Part shown: positions 1-9,261 of the stretch, piece by piece
Numbering within the stretch: position 1 is the stretch's first letter
Layout: every line of letters starts with the position of its first letter
Notes under the pieces: generated by a model
What the model was told of the DNA's origin: nothing
Seen by the model: the letters and a program-made list of their open reading frames with translations, nothing else
Databases searched by the model: none
Made by a program: the position numbers and the translations under genes
Assembly (NCBI RefSeq): GCF_030503875.2
Contig: NZ_CP129968.2
Location: forward strand, 434,001-498,000
Direction of reading: 5' to 3'
Origin: Marivirga arenosa
GTDB taxonomy: Bacteria; Bacteroidota; Bacteroidia; Cytophagales; Cyclobacteriaceae
Length of the DNA: 64,000 nt

Positions 1-301
1 CCATACTGATCATCCAGGCTAGGGCAATTCCAATAAAATCAAAAACTAAACTAGTGTAATAAAGCCCAATCGTTACAGGAGGAGGCTTTTTGATTAAGCC
101 AATACTTTTTTCGTCCTTATCGAAATATGAATTATAAGCATTGCTAGCTGGGTAAATAAAAAAGTGAAGTAATACAAATGAAAGTATAATCTGGTCTTCA
201 CCAATGTTAGGGCTAATGCCTAAAGCAAAGATATAAACTGGTAATAAAAAGAATGAAAATGGAATCCTTAAATGTTGAAGAATATGTAATGCTTTTTTCA
301 T
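1..301 (-). CDS. UbiA-family prenyltransferase, N-terminal part (cut by window edge)
   Basis: The frame opens at an ATG on the minus strand (301) and runs off the left edge, so only about 100 N-terminal residues are visible. They begin MKKALHILQHLRIPFSFFLL and contain hydrophobic segments around NAYNSYFDKDEKSIGLIKKP. That stretch fits the first Asp-rich, Mg-diphosphate-binding motif of UbiA-type integral membrane prenyltransferases (NDxxDxxxD), with Asn-Asp variation. The family transfers an isoprenyl chain from a diphosphate donor onto an aromatic or other acceptor. It starts only 48 bp from the divergent type III polyketide synthase, so the likely acceptor is that enzyme's product (inference). 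The second Asp-rich motif lies outside the window. Confidence 0.72.
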   Translation of the reverse strand, partial: MKKALHILQHLRIPFSFFLLPVYIFALGISPNIGEDQIILSFVLLHFFIYPASNAYNSYFDKDEKSIGLIKKPPPVTIGLYYTSLVFDFIGIALAWMISM

Positions 302-349
302 GAACAATATTCAAAATTTTTGCTTAATATAGTCAATCAAGAATTATTT

Positions 350-1438
350 ATGCCATACATCAACCTGATTTCTCCTGCGAACCCGGAGATTAAAATTCCG
401 CAAAATGAAATAGCAGGCTTTATGCAAAAGGCTATGCGACTCAATGAGGATGAGAGCAGAAAGTTAAATGCTATTTTCAGAATGTCGGGTATAAAACAAA
501 GGCATACCGTTATAGCCGATTATCAGTTTTCTGATGACACAAAATGGAATTTCTACCCGAAAGCCCAGAGCAATAAGTCACAGCCCAATACAGCTGAAAG
601 AATGCAGCTTTTTGAAAAGCATGCATTACCACTAGCTCAAAAATCATTAGATAAGGTTTTTAGCCAATATCAGCCCAACGAATTTACCCATCTTATTACA
701 GTAAGCTGCACGGGCATGTTTGCTCCAGGATTGGACATTCAGTTAATTAAAAATACCGGACTAAATTCAGATGTAGAAAGAACATCCATTCAATTTATGG
801 GGTGTTTTGCTGCATTCAATGCTTTAAAGACAGCAAACCATATTTGTAGATCAGATAAGCAAGCAAAAGTTCTGATTGTGTGCGTTGAGCTTTGTACTAT
901 CCATTTTCAGGCAGATTATAATGAAGATAATTTGTTGGCGAATACATTATTTGCCGATGGGGCTTCATCTGTTGTGGTGACTAATGAGAAAACAGATTCC
1001 GCACTTGAAATAAAGGCTTTTAAGAGCGTAGTGGAAAATAATTCGGAGCAAGAAATGGCCTGGAATATTGGTAATCTTGGTTTTGAAATGAAATTGAGTA
1101 GCTACGTGCCGGAAGTTATTGCTAATAATATTGCGAAATTGGGTGACGAACTTATGCAAAAGTTAAACCTCAAACTTCAAGATATTGATCAATTTGCCAT
1201 CCATCCCGGTGGAAAAAGAATTCTAGAGGCAGTTGAAAAAGGCTTAAATGTATCTTCAGAGAAGAATAAATCTGCTTATAAAGTATTGAGCGAATTTGGC
1301 AATATGTCTTCACCCACAGTCCTTTTTGTTTTGCATGAAATGTGGGATAATATAAAGCCAAAAGATAAAATTTTAAGTTTTGCATTTGGGCCAGGTCTTA
1401 CTATGGAAAGCATGTTATTAGAACAAGTTGAAATTTAG
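350..1438 (+). CDS. type III polyketide synthase (chalcone/stilbene synthase family)
   Basis: The product of 362 residues is a homodimeric thiolase-fold condensing enzyme of the chalcone/stilbene synthase family, which extends a fatty acyl- or aryl-CoA starter with malonyl-CoA. The catalytic triad is visible: Cys152 in QFMGCFAAF, His285 in AIHPGGKRI and Asn318 in FGNMSSP. The C-terminal AFGPGLTMES matches the family GFGPG loop. I chose ATG 350; the frame is open back to a TTG at 320 but family proteins start near MPYINL. The gene is followed 2 bp later by a methyltransferase and is divergent from a UbiA prenyltransferase, so a phenolic lipid or prenylated polyketide pathway is likely (inference). 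The starter unit cannot be told from sequence. Confidence 0.92.
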   Translation: MPYINLISPANPEIKIPQNEIAGFMQKAMRLNEDESRKLNAIFRMSGIKQRHTVIADYQFSDDTKWNFYPKAQSNKSQPNTAERMQLFEKHALPLAQKSLDKVFSQYQPNEFTHLITVSCTGMFAPGLDIQLIKNTGLNSDVERTSIQFMGCFAAFNALKTANHICRSDKQAKVLIVCVELCTIHFQADYNEDNLLANTLFADGASSVVVTNEKTDSALEIKAFKSVVENNSEQEMAWNIGNLGFEMKLSSYVPEVIANNIAKLGDELMQKLNLKLQDIDQFAIHPGGKRILEAVEKGLNVSSEKNKSAYKVLSEFGNMSSPTVLFVLHEMWDNIKPKDKILSFAFGPGLTMESMLLEQVEI

Positions 1439-1440
1439 CA

Positions 1441-2136
1441 ATGGTTGATTTATCCTACAGATCGGAAGAGTTAGAAATCATGGATGATTTGTCGGATGAT
1501 AGCCCGGCTTTATACCAAGCACTTAAGGAGTTGGATATTATCAACAAATGGTTGGGGGGAAATGCGGTTACCCTTATAGCCGTAAAAAAGATATTAAAAA
1601 GCAATCCTCAGAAAAATTGGACCATAGCAGATTTAGGTTGTGGAAGCGGAGAAATGCTAATTAAAATAGCCGACTGGGCTAGACAAGAGAATATTAATGT
1701 TGAACTCAATGGATTTGATGCAAATCCCAATGTTATTCAATATGCCAAAAACCATTGTGAAGATTATCCTGAGATCAATTTACAAACCGAAAACATCTTT
1801 TCAGAATCCTTTAAAAACAGAAAATTCGATCTTATTAGCTGTACCCTCTTTTTGCATCATTTCACTAAAGATGAACTAGTGAATTTATTAGAACAGTTTA
1901 ATCAGCAAAGCAAAAATGTGGTCATAAATGATTTGCATCGTCATTACTTCGCCTATTATTCAATTAGAGTAATCACTCAGTTATTCAGCAAATCAAAAAT
2001 GGTAAAGAATGATGCTTGCTTATCGGTATGGCGGGCCTTCACCAAAAAAGACTGGCAAGAAATCCTCCAATTGGCTCAGATTAACAATTATTCAATTAAA
2101 TGGAAATGGGCTTTCAGGTGGAAAGTCGTGTATTAA
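1441..2136 (+). CDS. class I SAM-dependent methyltransferase
   Basis: A 231-residue Rossmann-fold methyltransferase. Motif I is IADLGCGSGEMLIKIA (about residues 62-77), followed by the acidic motif GFDANP and the motif IV region FDLISCTLFLHHF. The start codon lies 2 bp after the stop of the type III polyketide synthase, so the two are almost certainly cotranscribed. By analogy with the Streptomyces srsA-srsB pair (type III PKS plus methyltransferase making methylated phenolic lipids), it probably O- or C-methylates the polyketide product. That analogy is an inference; the substrate is unknown. No flavin oxidoreductase follows, although such a gene completes the srs cluster. Confidence 0.85.
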   Translation: MVDLSYRSEELEIMDDLSDDSPALYQALKELDIINKWLGGNAVTLIAVKKILKSNPQKNWTIADLGCGSGEMLIKIADWARQENINVELNGFDANPNVIQYAKNHCEDYPEINLQTENIFSESFKNRKFDLISCTLFLHHFTKDELVNLLEQFNQQSKNVVINDLHRHYFAYYSIRVITQLFSKSKMVKNDACLSVWRAFTKKDWQEILQLAQINNYSIKWKWAFRWKVVY

Positions 2137-2223
2137 AATAACTTTCATTAGTAGAGCATCATATTCAAAAATTTGCTCAAATATCTTACTTCCTCACAAC
2201 CTTTTAAGCCTAACGAATGTTAG

Positions 2224-2255
2224 TTGGGTAATTAAGCTATTTTAAACTATATTTG
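2224..2255 (+). promoter_or_regulatory. Bacteroidota-type promoter for the acyl-CoA dehydrogenase gene
   Basis: The -7 element TATATTTG (2248-2255) matches the Bacteroidota consensus TAnnTTTG. A TTGG at 2224-2227 stands 20 bp upstream in the place of the -33 element. It leaves a leader of about 30 nt before the ATG at 2293. Assigned by pattern only. Confidence 0.6.
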
Positions 2256-2292
2256 CACTTATTTTAGGAAACGAACGACTAAAGCAGAATAT

Positions 2293-3435
2293 ATGGATTT
2301 TGGATTGAATGAAAATCAGGAAATGATTGCCCAAATGGTAAAAGACTTTGGGGCAAAAGAAATCACACCTCATCGTGATCAGTGGGACGAAGAGCAACAC
2401 TTCCCTATTGATGTTATGAAAAAATTAGGCGGTTTAGGGTTAATGGGCGTATTGGTACCTCAGGAATATGGTGGTGCTGGCTTCGGTTATGAAGAATATG
2501 TTACTGCAATCTTAGAGCTTGCTAAAGTTGATCCTTCTATCGGCTTATCCATGGCAGCACATAATTCATTATGTACAGGCCATATTTTACAATTTGGTAA
2601 TGATGAACAAAAGAAAAGATGGTTACCAAAACTAGCAACTGCTGAGTGGATTGGTGCTTGGGGTTTAACTGAGCCTAATACTGGATCTGATGCAGGTAAT
2701 ATGAAAACTACTGCAGTTCAAGATGGAGATTATTGGGTAATCAACGGTGCGAAAAACTGGATTACACATGGTAAGTCTGGTGATGTTGCAGTTGTTATTG
2801 TTAGAACAGGCGAAAAAGGAGATTCTCACGGCATGACCGCTTTTGTTGTGGAAAGAGGAACGGAAGGATTCAAGGCCGGAAGAAAAGAAAATAAATTGGG
2901 TATGCGTCTTTCTGAAACCGCAGAAATGATTTTTGAAGATTGCCGCGTACATAAAGACAATATGTTAGGTAAAGTGGGTGAGGGTTTCATTCAGGCTATG
3001 AAAGTTTTAGATGGTGGTAGAATTTCGATCGCTGCACTTTCATTAGGTATTGCAGAAGGAGCTTATGAAGCGGCTTTGGCTTACAGCAAAGAAAGACACC
3101 AGTTTAATCAGCCTATTTCTAACTTTCAAGGTATTGCATTCAAATTAGCAGATATGGCAACTGAATTAGAAGGTGCTAAATTATTAACCTTCCAGGCGGC
3201 AGATTTGAAAAACAAAGGTAAGAGCGTAAATAAAGAGTCTGCAATGGCTAAGTATTATGCTTCCGAAGTAGCGGTTAAAAACTCAACTGAAGCAGTTCAG
3301 ATCTTTGGTGGTTATGGTTATACTAAAGACTATCCTGTTGAGAAATTCTACAGAGATTCTAAGCTTTGTACAATCGGTGAAGGTACTTCTGAAATTCAGA
3401 AATTAGTAATCAGTAGATCAATCTTGAAAGGATAA
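2293..3435 (+). CDS. acyl-CoA dehydrogenase
   Basis: A 380-residue FAD flavoenzyme of the acyl-CoA dehydrogenase family; length and order of regions are typical (helical N-domain, beta middle domain, helical C-domain). The signatures [19 protein letters not shown] (about residues 121-139) and [22 protein letters not shown] near the C-terminus are the two standard ones. [14 protein letters not shown] carries the Glu that acts as catalytic base in short/medium-chain enzymes. It oxidises acyl-CoA to trans-2-enoyl-CoA in fatty-acid or branched-chain amino-acid breakdown, passing electrons to ETF. It is monocistronic, with its own promoter upstream and a clear terminator downstream. Chain-length specificity cannot be fixed from sequence. 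Confidence 0.95.
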   Translation: MDFGLNENQEMIAQMVKDFGAKEITPHRDQWDEEQHFPIDVMKKLGGLGLMGVLVPQEYGGAGFGYEEYVTAILELAKVDPSIGLSMAAHNSLCTGHILQFGNDEQKKRWLPKLATAEWIGAWGLTEPNTGSDAGNMKTTAVQDGDYWVINGAKNWITHGKSGDVAVVIVRTGEKGDSHGMTAFVVERGTEGFKAGRKENKLGMRLSETAEMIFEDCRVHKDNMLGKVGEGFIQAMKVLDGGRISIAALSLGIAEGAYEAALAYSKERHQFNQPISNFQGIAFKLADMATELEGAKLLTFQAADLKNKGKSVNKESAMAKYYASEVAVKNSTEAVQIFGGYGYTKDYPVEKFYRDSKLCTIGEGTSEIQKLVISRSILKG

Positions 3436-3456
3436 GTTAAAATCAAGTTTATATTG

Positions 3457-3488
3457 AACCCGAGCTTTTTAAAGTTTCGGGTTTTTTT
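3457..3488 (+). terminator. rho-independent terminator after acyl-CoA dehydrogenase
   Basis: An AACCCGA arm (3457-3463) pairs with TCGGGTT (3477-3483), and a run of seven T follows directly. It is placed 21 bp after the stop codon. Confidence 0.88.
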
Positions 3489-3603
3489 ATGTCTCTATAA
3501 GAGAAACATATTATAATTTAAATAAAATTTTATGTTAGAATATCAAGGATACTAAAAATTATCGTTTCTGATTAAATATATTTTATTCAACTATAACCTT
3601 CAA

Positions 3604-4155
3604 ATGAAGAAAGTCATTTTATTCCTAACCTTAAGCCTTACTTATTTTTCTTGTGATTTATTCTCACAGGAACCGAAGAGTGAATTAAAACTTGGGGTTT
3701 CAGCTTATAATTTTTCCACCATATCTTCCTATTCCTATTTTGCAGGAGAATATAATTATAGAGTCTTCAAAGACATTTTAGATGTTGGTTTTCATTTTGG
3801 ATATGATAAAATTATGCTTCCAATAGATTATGATAGTATTACAAAAGACTTTGATGATGTTCAAAGATCTATTTTTACAGTTGGTTTAAATGCAAATATC
3901 TTCTTGACAAAATTGATACCTGAAATAAGATATCAAGATAAATTCGAAGTTTATGCAGCATTAAAATTTCGTAAAGGATTTGTTTATAATTTCCCAGAAG
4001 ACTATATATATGTAAAACCAAAATTCCATGATATACAACTTGGAATAGGTGCGAGATATAATATTTATAAAAATTTGGGTGTATTTATTGAATATGATTT
4101 TTATCAGGAGACACCATATCGTATGATTTATCCAGGTATAAACTTTAGATTTTAA
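3604..4155 (+). CDS. small secreted outer-membrane beta-barrel-like protein
   Basis: A 183-residue protein with an N-terminal Sec signal peptide (MKKVILFLTLSLTYFSCDLFSQ, cleavage probably after the FSQ region). The mature part alternates hydrophobic and polar residues and is rich in Tyr, Phe and Gly (FHFGYDKIM, LGIGARYNIYKNLGVFIEYDFY), ending in aromatic FRF. That pattern and the terminal Phe are typical of small outer-membrane beta-barrels that use the BAM pathway. A Cys near the signal peptide end could alternatively make it a lipoprotein. No family is recognised with confidence. It is transcribed alone and converges with the next gene onto a shared terminator. Confidence 0.7.
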   Translation: MKKVILFLTLSLTYFSCDLFSQEPKSELKLGVSAYNFSTISSYSYFAGEYNYRVFKDILDVGFHFGYDKIMLPIDYDSITKDFDDVQRSIFTVGLNANIFLTKLIPEIRYQDKFEVYAALKFRKGFVYNFPEDYIYVKPKFHDIQLGIGARYNIYKNLGVFIEYDFYQETPYRMIYPGINFRF

Positions 4156-4192
4156 GTATACTTATTTACTATATATTTAGATTCAAAACAAT

Positions 4193-4222
4193 AAGGCCAG
4201 CTGTAATTTAGCTGGCCTTTTT
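4193..4222. terminator. bidirectional terminator between convergent genes
   Basis: A perfect 10-bp stem, AAGGCCAGCT (4193-4202) with AGCTGGCCTT (4210-4219), a 7-nt loop and T-rich sequence to the right. It sits between the convergent stops at 4155 and 4241 and can serve both strands. Confidence 0.88.
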
Positions 4223-4240
4223 GTTTGCCATGATCTTACA

Positions 4241-5011
4241 TTAAAACTGTTCAAAAACCGTTTTATCCCACTCTTGAGCAACTTTAATATCATTTAATGA
4301 TCTTTCACCTCTACCAGATGATAAATATATATCGCCATATTTCTTATAATCCGACCATTCGTTACTAAAGCTTGCGGCACTATCCGAAGCATTTTGATAG
4401 TAATCCCATTGTAAAATCATATGGGTTTCAGGCTCTATATAGGCATTGTATTTGTTTTGCGGAGTAAAACCTACTTGTTCGAAAGTTAAACTGATTACTT
4501 CCGCATCCTTTCCACTTAAAGTAGTGTCTTGGCCATGGTAAGTTAAGGATACGCCAGGATCTTTGAATTTAAACGGAAATACTAACCAATAGGAATCATT
4601 CACCCATATTTGCTTTCCTCTTTCAATGTATTGATCTAAAGAATCTCCTTTGCTTAATTCGCGATCTCCAATTTTTACTTTACCCGTATTATCATTAATG
4701 TTAATCAGATAAGTAGAATTTTCTCTCGGGAAATCAATGCGAACATCTCCTGTATATTTATCCCAGATTAAATCGCGAAACCCTAAAAAATTCCAAGCGA
4801 TGTAACGAGTATTATTCCAAGCCTCTTTTCCACCATGAGCTTGCATAACTTTATCCGCAAGTTCAATGGCTTCTTCATCTGAGTTTTCAGGCTTAAACTG
4901 TGGTCCTTTTTCCACCGTTTTAGTTTCCGATTCTTGCTCTTGGCTTTTTTCTTTGGTTTGGCATGCAAACACAAAAGAAATTATAGTGATGATTAGTGCT
5001 AGTTTTTTCAT
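4241..5011 (-). CDS. hypothetical periplasmic lipoprotein
   Basis: About 256 residues starting MKKLALIITIISFVFACQTKE, with a lipobox (VFAC) and a charged, Glu/Lys-rich linker. The mature part has LADKVMQAHGGKEAWNN, a motif seen in Bacteroidota periplasmic proteins with a LolA-like beta-sheet fold, and many aromatic strands after that. I think it may belong to the DUF6503 group, but cannot verify this. Two ATG codons are possible (5017 and 5011); 5011 gives the standard signal peptide. It lies downstream of the ABCG-type transporter gene on the same strand with a gap of about 50 bp, so cotranscription is possible. Function unknown. Confidence 0.68.
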   Translation of the reverse strand: MKKLALIITIISFVFACQTKEKSQEQESETKTVEKGPQFKPENSDEEAIELADKVMQAHGGKEAWNNTRYIAWNFLGFRDLIWDKYTGDVRIDFPRENSTYLININDNTGKVKIGDRELSKGDSLDQYIERGKQIWVNDSYWLVFPFKFKDPGVSLTYHGQDTTLSGKDAEVISLTFEQVGFTPQNKYNAYIEPETHMILQWDYYQNASDSAASFSNEWSDYKKYGDIYLSSGRGERSLNDIKVAQEWDKTVFEQF

Positions 5012-5058
5012 GAACATTAAATTAATAAGTTATCATTTTGTTTCATTTACTGCATTGG

Positions 5059-8000
5059 TTATCGCTTCTTTTTGCTAAATGGATTTTTCATACCTACAAT
5101 TTTTCTCAGGACATCATAATACAACATTACATATAATAATATGCTCATAAGCCATATTATGGCTATATTAAATTGTAATGTATTGAAAATATAACCTGCA
5201 AAATGCTTTTCACCAGCATAGAATTGTGTTCGGAAGTCTAATAAGTGTTCTGGCTGAGGTTCCATATATACCGGATATATTTTCTGAATCAGTTTATTAT
5301 CGTATTCAATTATTCGATTTGGATCATTAGTATTTTTAACCAAAGTGGCCACAGTTGTATTGAAATAATTATCTCGTAAATATTCGAAACCTTCTTTCTT
5401 TTCTGGTGTGGAGGTTAAGGTGAAAATGGCTCTTTCCTTTTTGGTATTAGCTTCATTAAAGAAGTTGTTATAGTAACGACTAAGAGTATTTAAGAATACA
5501 AGAGTTTTATCAGCAGTCCATTTATCGAATTTTTCAGGAGTTAATTTGTGAAAAGCATTAAATTTATCCTCTCCAACTTTTTCCAATTCTATCCCGATTT
5601 CGCGCTTCAATAAGTTAACGGCATCTTTAAATTCCTGAGTATTTTTATTTTCCAGATTACGGTTAAGAAATTCTAATGTCGATTTTAATCTTGGAATGTA
5701 ATACACAGTTTTGTATTCAGATTGTGCCATTTTTCTATCCAACTCATAGAAAGGAGCGGCAAATTCATTGCTTTTAAACTGGGCTACCATGGAGGCCTCA
5801 AAAGCCCACCTTGATGCCATAAATTCTCCTACCAAAGGTACCTGATCAGGAGTAGTAATTTGTGGATTTAAATTATCGAATTTCACTACCACACCACTAA
5901 GGATTAATTGTGGAATTAATAAAATTGGAATTAAAATATAAATTGTAATGGCAGAATTAAATGCTGAACTGATATTCAAACCTAGCATATTCGCAAAGCA
6001 AGCGGTGCTAAATAGAATGGCCCAATAGGTAAGACTCATTCCATCAATTTCTAGAATTAAATCTCCAATTATAACATAGGTGAAGGTTTGAATGGCTGAG
6101 AATAGGAATAATATTCCAATTTTGGAAAATAAATAACTACTGCGGCTTAAGTGCAGAAAGGACTCTCGCTTTAATATTTTTCTATCTTTTATAATTTCCT
6201 CAGCACTTACCGTTAAGCCCATGAATAAAGCCACAATAATACTCATAAAGAAGAAGGCTGGAATATTAGAGTTGTCAATAAATAAATATTCACTCTGCTC
6301 ATTTTCAGGATAATAGCGAATTATATACGCCAGAAGCATTGCTAGAATAGGAGCCTCTAATAAATTTATAAGTAAGTATTGACGATTTGCCAGTTTGGAC
6401 ATAAAGTCTCTTTTGAAAAATAAGCTTATCTGCTTCGTCCAGTTAGGAATTTGTAACTCAGGTTCAGGTAAAGGGTCTGGGTTTTCTACTTTAGGTACAT
6501 CCAGTTGTTTATCAAATAGGGAGTACCATTTTTTCGGACTGATCTTTCTTTCATCAGTAGCTTTACCGTATTCATTTACCACCTTGGTTTCAATGATATT
6601 GAATATCTGCTCTGGATTAACATTTCCACATTCAATACAAGCGGCCTGATCTTTATCAATCGTATTAATTTGATTCTTAAAATACAGAACCGCCTCAACA
6701 GGGTTTCCATAATAAATTTGATAACCGCCTACATCTAAAATTACCAACTTATCAAACATTCGGAATATATCTGAAGAGGGTTGATGGATCACAACAAACA
6801 CCATCTTGCCTTTCAAACTTAATTCTTTCAGCAAGTCCATAATATTTTCAGAGTCGCGAGATGACAATCCGGAGGTAGGTTCATCCACAAACAGCACAGA
6901 AGGTTCTCTCAGTAGCTCAAGCCCAATATTTAATCGTTTTCTTTGTCCACCACTTATGGTTTTTTCTAAAGGAGAACCTACCTTCAAATCTTTGGTTTCA
7001 GACAAGCCTAATGAAGCTAGTGTTTTATACACCATCTCTTCTATTTCGAATTGTGATTTATCATCGAAGCAAAGTTTGGCCGCATAATATAGGTTTTCAT
7101 AAACCGTAAGTTCTTCAATTAATAAGTCATCTTGAGGAACATAGCCAATCGTACCTTTTATTTTTTCTGGCTCATTGTGGATATCTATCCCATTGATTTC
7201 AACTTTACCTTCAGTGGGTTTTTCGTTTCCATTTAACACATTCAATAAGGTTGATTTACCAGAACCTGACGCTCCCATCAAGCCAACTAATCTTCCTGTA
7301 TCTTCCGCAATATTTACATTGTGAAGGCCTTTATGTCCATTGGGAAATGTAAAACTGATATTGTCTGCAACAAATGAAATATTAGGAGTGCTATCATCAG
7401 TTTTGTAATGGCTGGCTACATCACTGTAAAAAACAGTCTGAGACTTTTCGCCTTTAATAGTGCTACCTGAAGGAAATAAAGTGATGGCGTTTTTCCTCAA
7501 AGCAATACCGTTCATATTAAGTTGGGCGGTACCCAGGTATTTTACAAAATACATTTCTGCTCCCGATAATTTCAGAATAGCCAAAAAACCATCCAGATTA
7601 TCTTGCGGAATAAAATGAGTGGCATCCGCAACTTTATCATTATTCTTTGCAACAATTAAGAATTTATCAGATTCAAAGTCTTCAATATTTTTCGCTAATG
7701 CGAAGGTTTGAATGTAAGCAATTATTTCAGAGGGTAATTTAATATTATCACTAACTCGGTCTAAAATTTCCGTTTCCTCTTTTGCTATGTCACCATCTGC
7801 TAAAATGAGTTCTATTAATTGCAATGCAAGAATTATCTTTTGTGGATAAGTAAACTCATTATTAATCTTCTTGCAGATAGCATCAATGTTATCATTGCTA
7901 TTTTGAATTTCATCATTGGTGAATTCATCAAACATTTTCAGGTGGCGCTCCGCAGATTCTTCTGAAAGATTTTCGCTAAGAAAATTCTTCACATTATTTC

Positions 8001-8079
8001 TTTCATCTTCCGTTACGGTTCCCTTTTTAGCAACAATGGCAAATAATTCTAATAAAGCTTTTAATAGATTTTCACTCAT
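5059..8079 (-). CDS. ABCG-type ABC transporter, fused ATPase/permease with N-terminal TerB-like region
   Basis: A 1006-residue fusion. Residues about 1-130 form a helical region with a TerB-like pattern (LELFAIVAKKGTVTEDE, then LIELILADGDIAKEETEIL). An ATPase domain follows: Walker A GLMGASGSGKST (about 265-276), Q-loop YVPQDDLL, signature ISGGQRKR, Walker B VLFVDEPTSGL and His-switch VIHQPSSD. This order (ATPase before membrane domain) and the EPTSGL form are typical of the ABCG/White class. The C-terminal half carries at least six membrane segments and a long soluble insertion of about 200 residues before the last helix. Likely role: export of a lipid or other hydrophobic compound (inference). 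Confidence 0.9.
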   Translation of the reverse strand: MSENLLKALLELFAIVAKKGTVTEDERNNVKNFLSENLSEESAERHLKMFDEFTNDEIQNSNDNIDAICKKINNEFTYPQKIILALQLIELILADGDIAKEETEILDRVSDNIKLPSEIIAYIQTFALAKNIEDFESDKFLIVAKNNDKVADATHFIPQDNLDGFLAILKLSGAEMYFVKYLGTAQLNMNGIALRKNAITLFPSGSTIKGEKSQTVFYSDVASHYKTDDSTPNISFVADNISFTFPNGHKGLHNVNIAEDTGRLVGLMGASGSGKSTLLNVLNGNEKPTEGKVEINGIDIHNEPEKIKGTIGYVPQDDLLIEELTVYENLYYAAKLCFDDKSQFEIEEMVYKTLASLGLSETKDLKVGSPLEKTISGGQRKRLNIGLELLREPSVLFVDEPTSGLSSRDSENIMDLLKELSLKGKMVFVVIHQPSSDIFRMFDKLVILDVGGYQIYYGNPVEAVLYFKNQINTIDKDQAACIECGNVNPEQIFNIIETKVVNEYGKATDERKISPKKWYSLFDKQLDVPKVENPDPLPEPELQIPNWTKQISLFFKRDFMSKLANRQYLLINLLEAPILAMLLAYIIRYYPENEQSEYLFIDNSNIPAFFFMSIIVALFMGLTVSAEEIIKDRKILKRESFLHLSRSSYLFSKIGILFLFSAIQTFTYVIIGDLILEIDGMSLTYWAILFSTACFANMLGLNISSAFNSAITIYILIPILLIPQLILSGVVVKFDNLNPQITTPDQVPLVGEFMASRWAFEASMVAQFKSNEFAAPFYELDRKMAQSEYKTVYYIPRLKSTLEFLNRNLENKNTQEFKDAVNLLKREIGIELEKVGEDKFNAFHKLTPEKFDKWTADKTLVFLNTLSRYYNNFFNEANTKKERAIFTLTSTPEKKEGFEYLRDNYFNTTVATLVKNTNDPNRIIEYDNKLIQKIYPVYMEPQPEHLLDFRTQFYAGEKHFAGYIFNTLQFNIAIIWLMSILLYVMLYYDVLRKIVGMKNPFSKKKR

Positions 8080-8120
8080 GGGTTAAGTTAATATGGGTAT
8101 AGATTAGATTTAATTAGCAG

Positions 8121-8163
8121 AAAAAAAGGGTACAGATAACAAACGAATGCTCTATACCCTTTT
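8121..8163 (-). terminator. rho-independent terminator for the 8186-9070 lipoprotein gene
   Basis: Inverted arms AAAAGGGTA (8124-8132) and TACCCTTTT (8155-8163), with a run of seven A on the plus strand, which is a U-tract on the minus-strand transcript. The 22-nt loop is long. It lies between the minus-strand gene ending at 8186 and the start of the next gene. Confidence 0.7.
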
Positions 8164-8185
8164 CGTTATTTAAGGTTATGATTGA

Positions 8186-9070
8186 TCATCCTGTTACATC
8201 ATCACGGATTTTCCCCATTTGATTGGTGATATTATCTAAAGTTTCATCTTTCAATAATTCAGCACCATTTCCTTCATCCATCAATTGCTGTACATTTAAC
8301 TTTTTGTATTCCGCTTGTAAACCTTTTAAGTCAGCCACTAAAGTAGATATGTATTCATCACCCTCTTGAACGCTTTCTAAAAGCTCAATCAGGTCAACTA
8401 ATGGCTCTTCTTGTTTTATGATCACATCCACTAAAGGCACTAATATCAAAGCTCTAGCATCATCAGGTAATTCATTCGGATAATTTTCAACTAAAGCAGT
8501 GGCGATGTAAAGACCTTCAATAAATGATCCTGCTAATAATAAAGCCGCAACTTTTGGCCGATCCGTTTTCCTTAAATGATCATCCGCATTATTCACAGCT
8601 TCATTAACAATCATAGCTAATGAATCTGAATTGGATAGGTTTTTCTCAAACTTTTCAACTGTTTGCGGATCAAAAGCCCCAGAAAGAGCCAATTGATCAG
8701 CAAGAGGTCTAACTTCTGTGATATATTTCAGAGCTTCTTGTGATTTTTCGTAAGCACTTAAATACCCAATATCGGCAGCATAAACACCGAGATTAACCGC
8801 TGCTTCATTATTATTGGAACTGTAATTATTTGCCAGTTTCACATCATGAATTAAACTCATGTTTAAATCAGCCCCGGTTTCCATTAGTAGAAAGGGAATT
8901 TCTGATGGAGCCGGCATTTCTTTTACTACTCCTGAGATTTTTTCTTTTACTTCTTCTTGAGCCTTTTCAAAAGCTTCAGAATTCTCTTCTTTTGAATCTT
9001 TCTTTTGAGGGCTGCATGCTACTACTGCTAAAAGGCATGCAAATAGAATGGATTTTAAATACATATTCAT
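8186..9070 (-). CDS. conserved hypothetical lipoprotein, mostly alpha-helical
   Basis: A 294-residue predicted lipoprotein: signal peptide MNMYLKSILFACLLAVVACS with lipobox VVAC, then a Lys/Glu-rich linker. The mature part is strongly helical and Ala/Leu rich (LGVYAADIGYLSAYEKSQEALKY, LLLAGSFIEGLYIAT), with no Cys or clear catalytic motif. I recognise it only as the kind of helical lipoprotein common in Bacteroidota and give no function. It is upstream of and co-directional with the ABCG-type transporter gene, but a terminator separates the two, so they are probably independent units. Confidence 0.75.
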   Translation of the reverse strand: MNMYLKSILFACLLAVVACSPQKKDSKEENSEAFEKAQEEVKEKISGVVKEMPAPSEIPFLLMETGADLNMSLIHDVKLANNYSSNNNEAAVNLGVYAADIGYLSAYEKSQEALKYITEVRPLADQLALSGAFDPQTVEKFEKNLSNSDSLAMIVNEAVNNADDHLRKTDRPKVAALLLAGSFIEGLYIATALVENYPNELPDDARALILVPLVDVIIKQEEPLVDLIELLESVQEGDEYISTLVADLKGLQAEYKKLNVQQLMDEGNGAELLKDETLDNITNQMGKIRDDVTG

Positions 9071-9261
9071 AGTTTAGGTTTTTCGTTATCACTAAAATTA
9101 TAAAATAATTTTAATAAATAATATAGTTCTACTAAGTTGATTTCAAAAAACTTTAAGCTTTCTATCTGATTTTCACCACAAAACAAATTTTGATTGATGA
9201 TTATGACATCTATTTTCTTTTAAGTCCGTAATTGTATGTATCTACATATAATTTCAAAGAG

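Noticed and set aside
320..349. TTG start extension of the type III PKS
   Set aside because: Family proteins begin near MPYINL at ATG 350; the extra ten residues have no family support.
2009..2245. 78-codon plus ORF overlapping the methyltransferase end
   Set aside because: It is an out-of-frame overlap with the methyltransferase and its composition is not protein-like.
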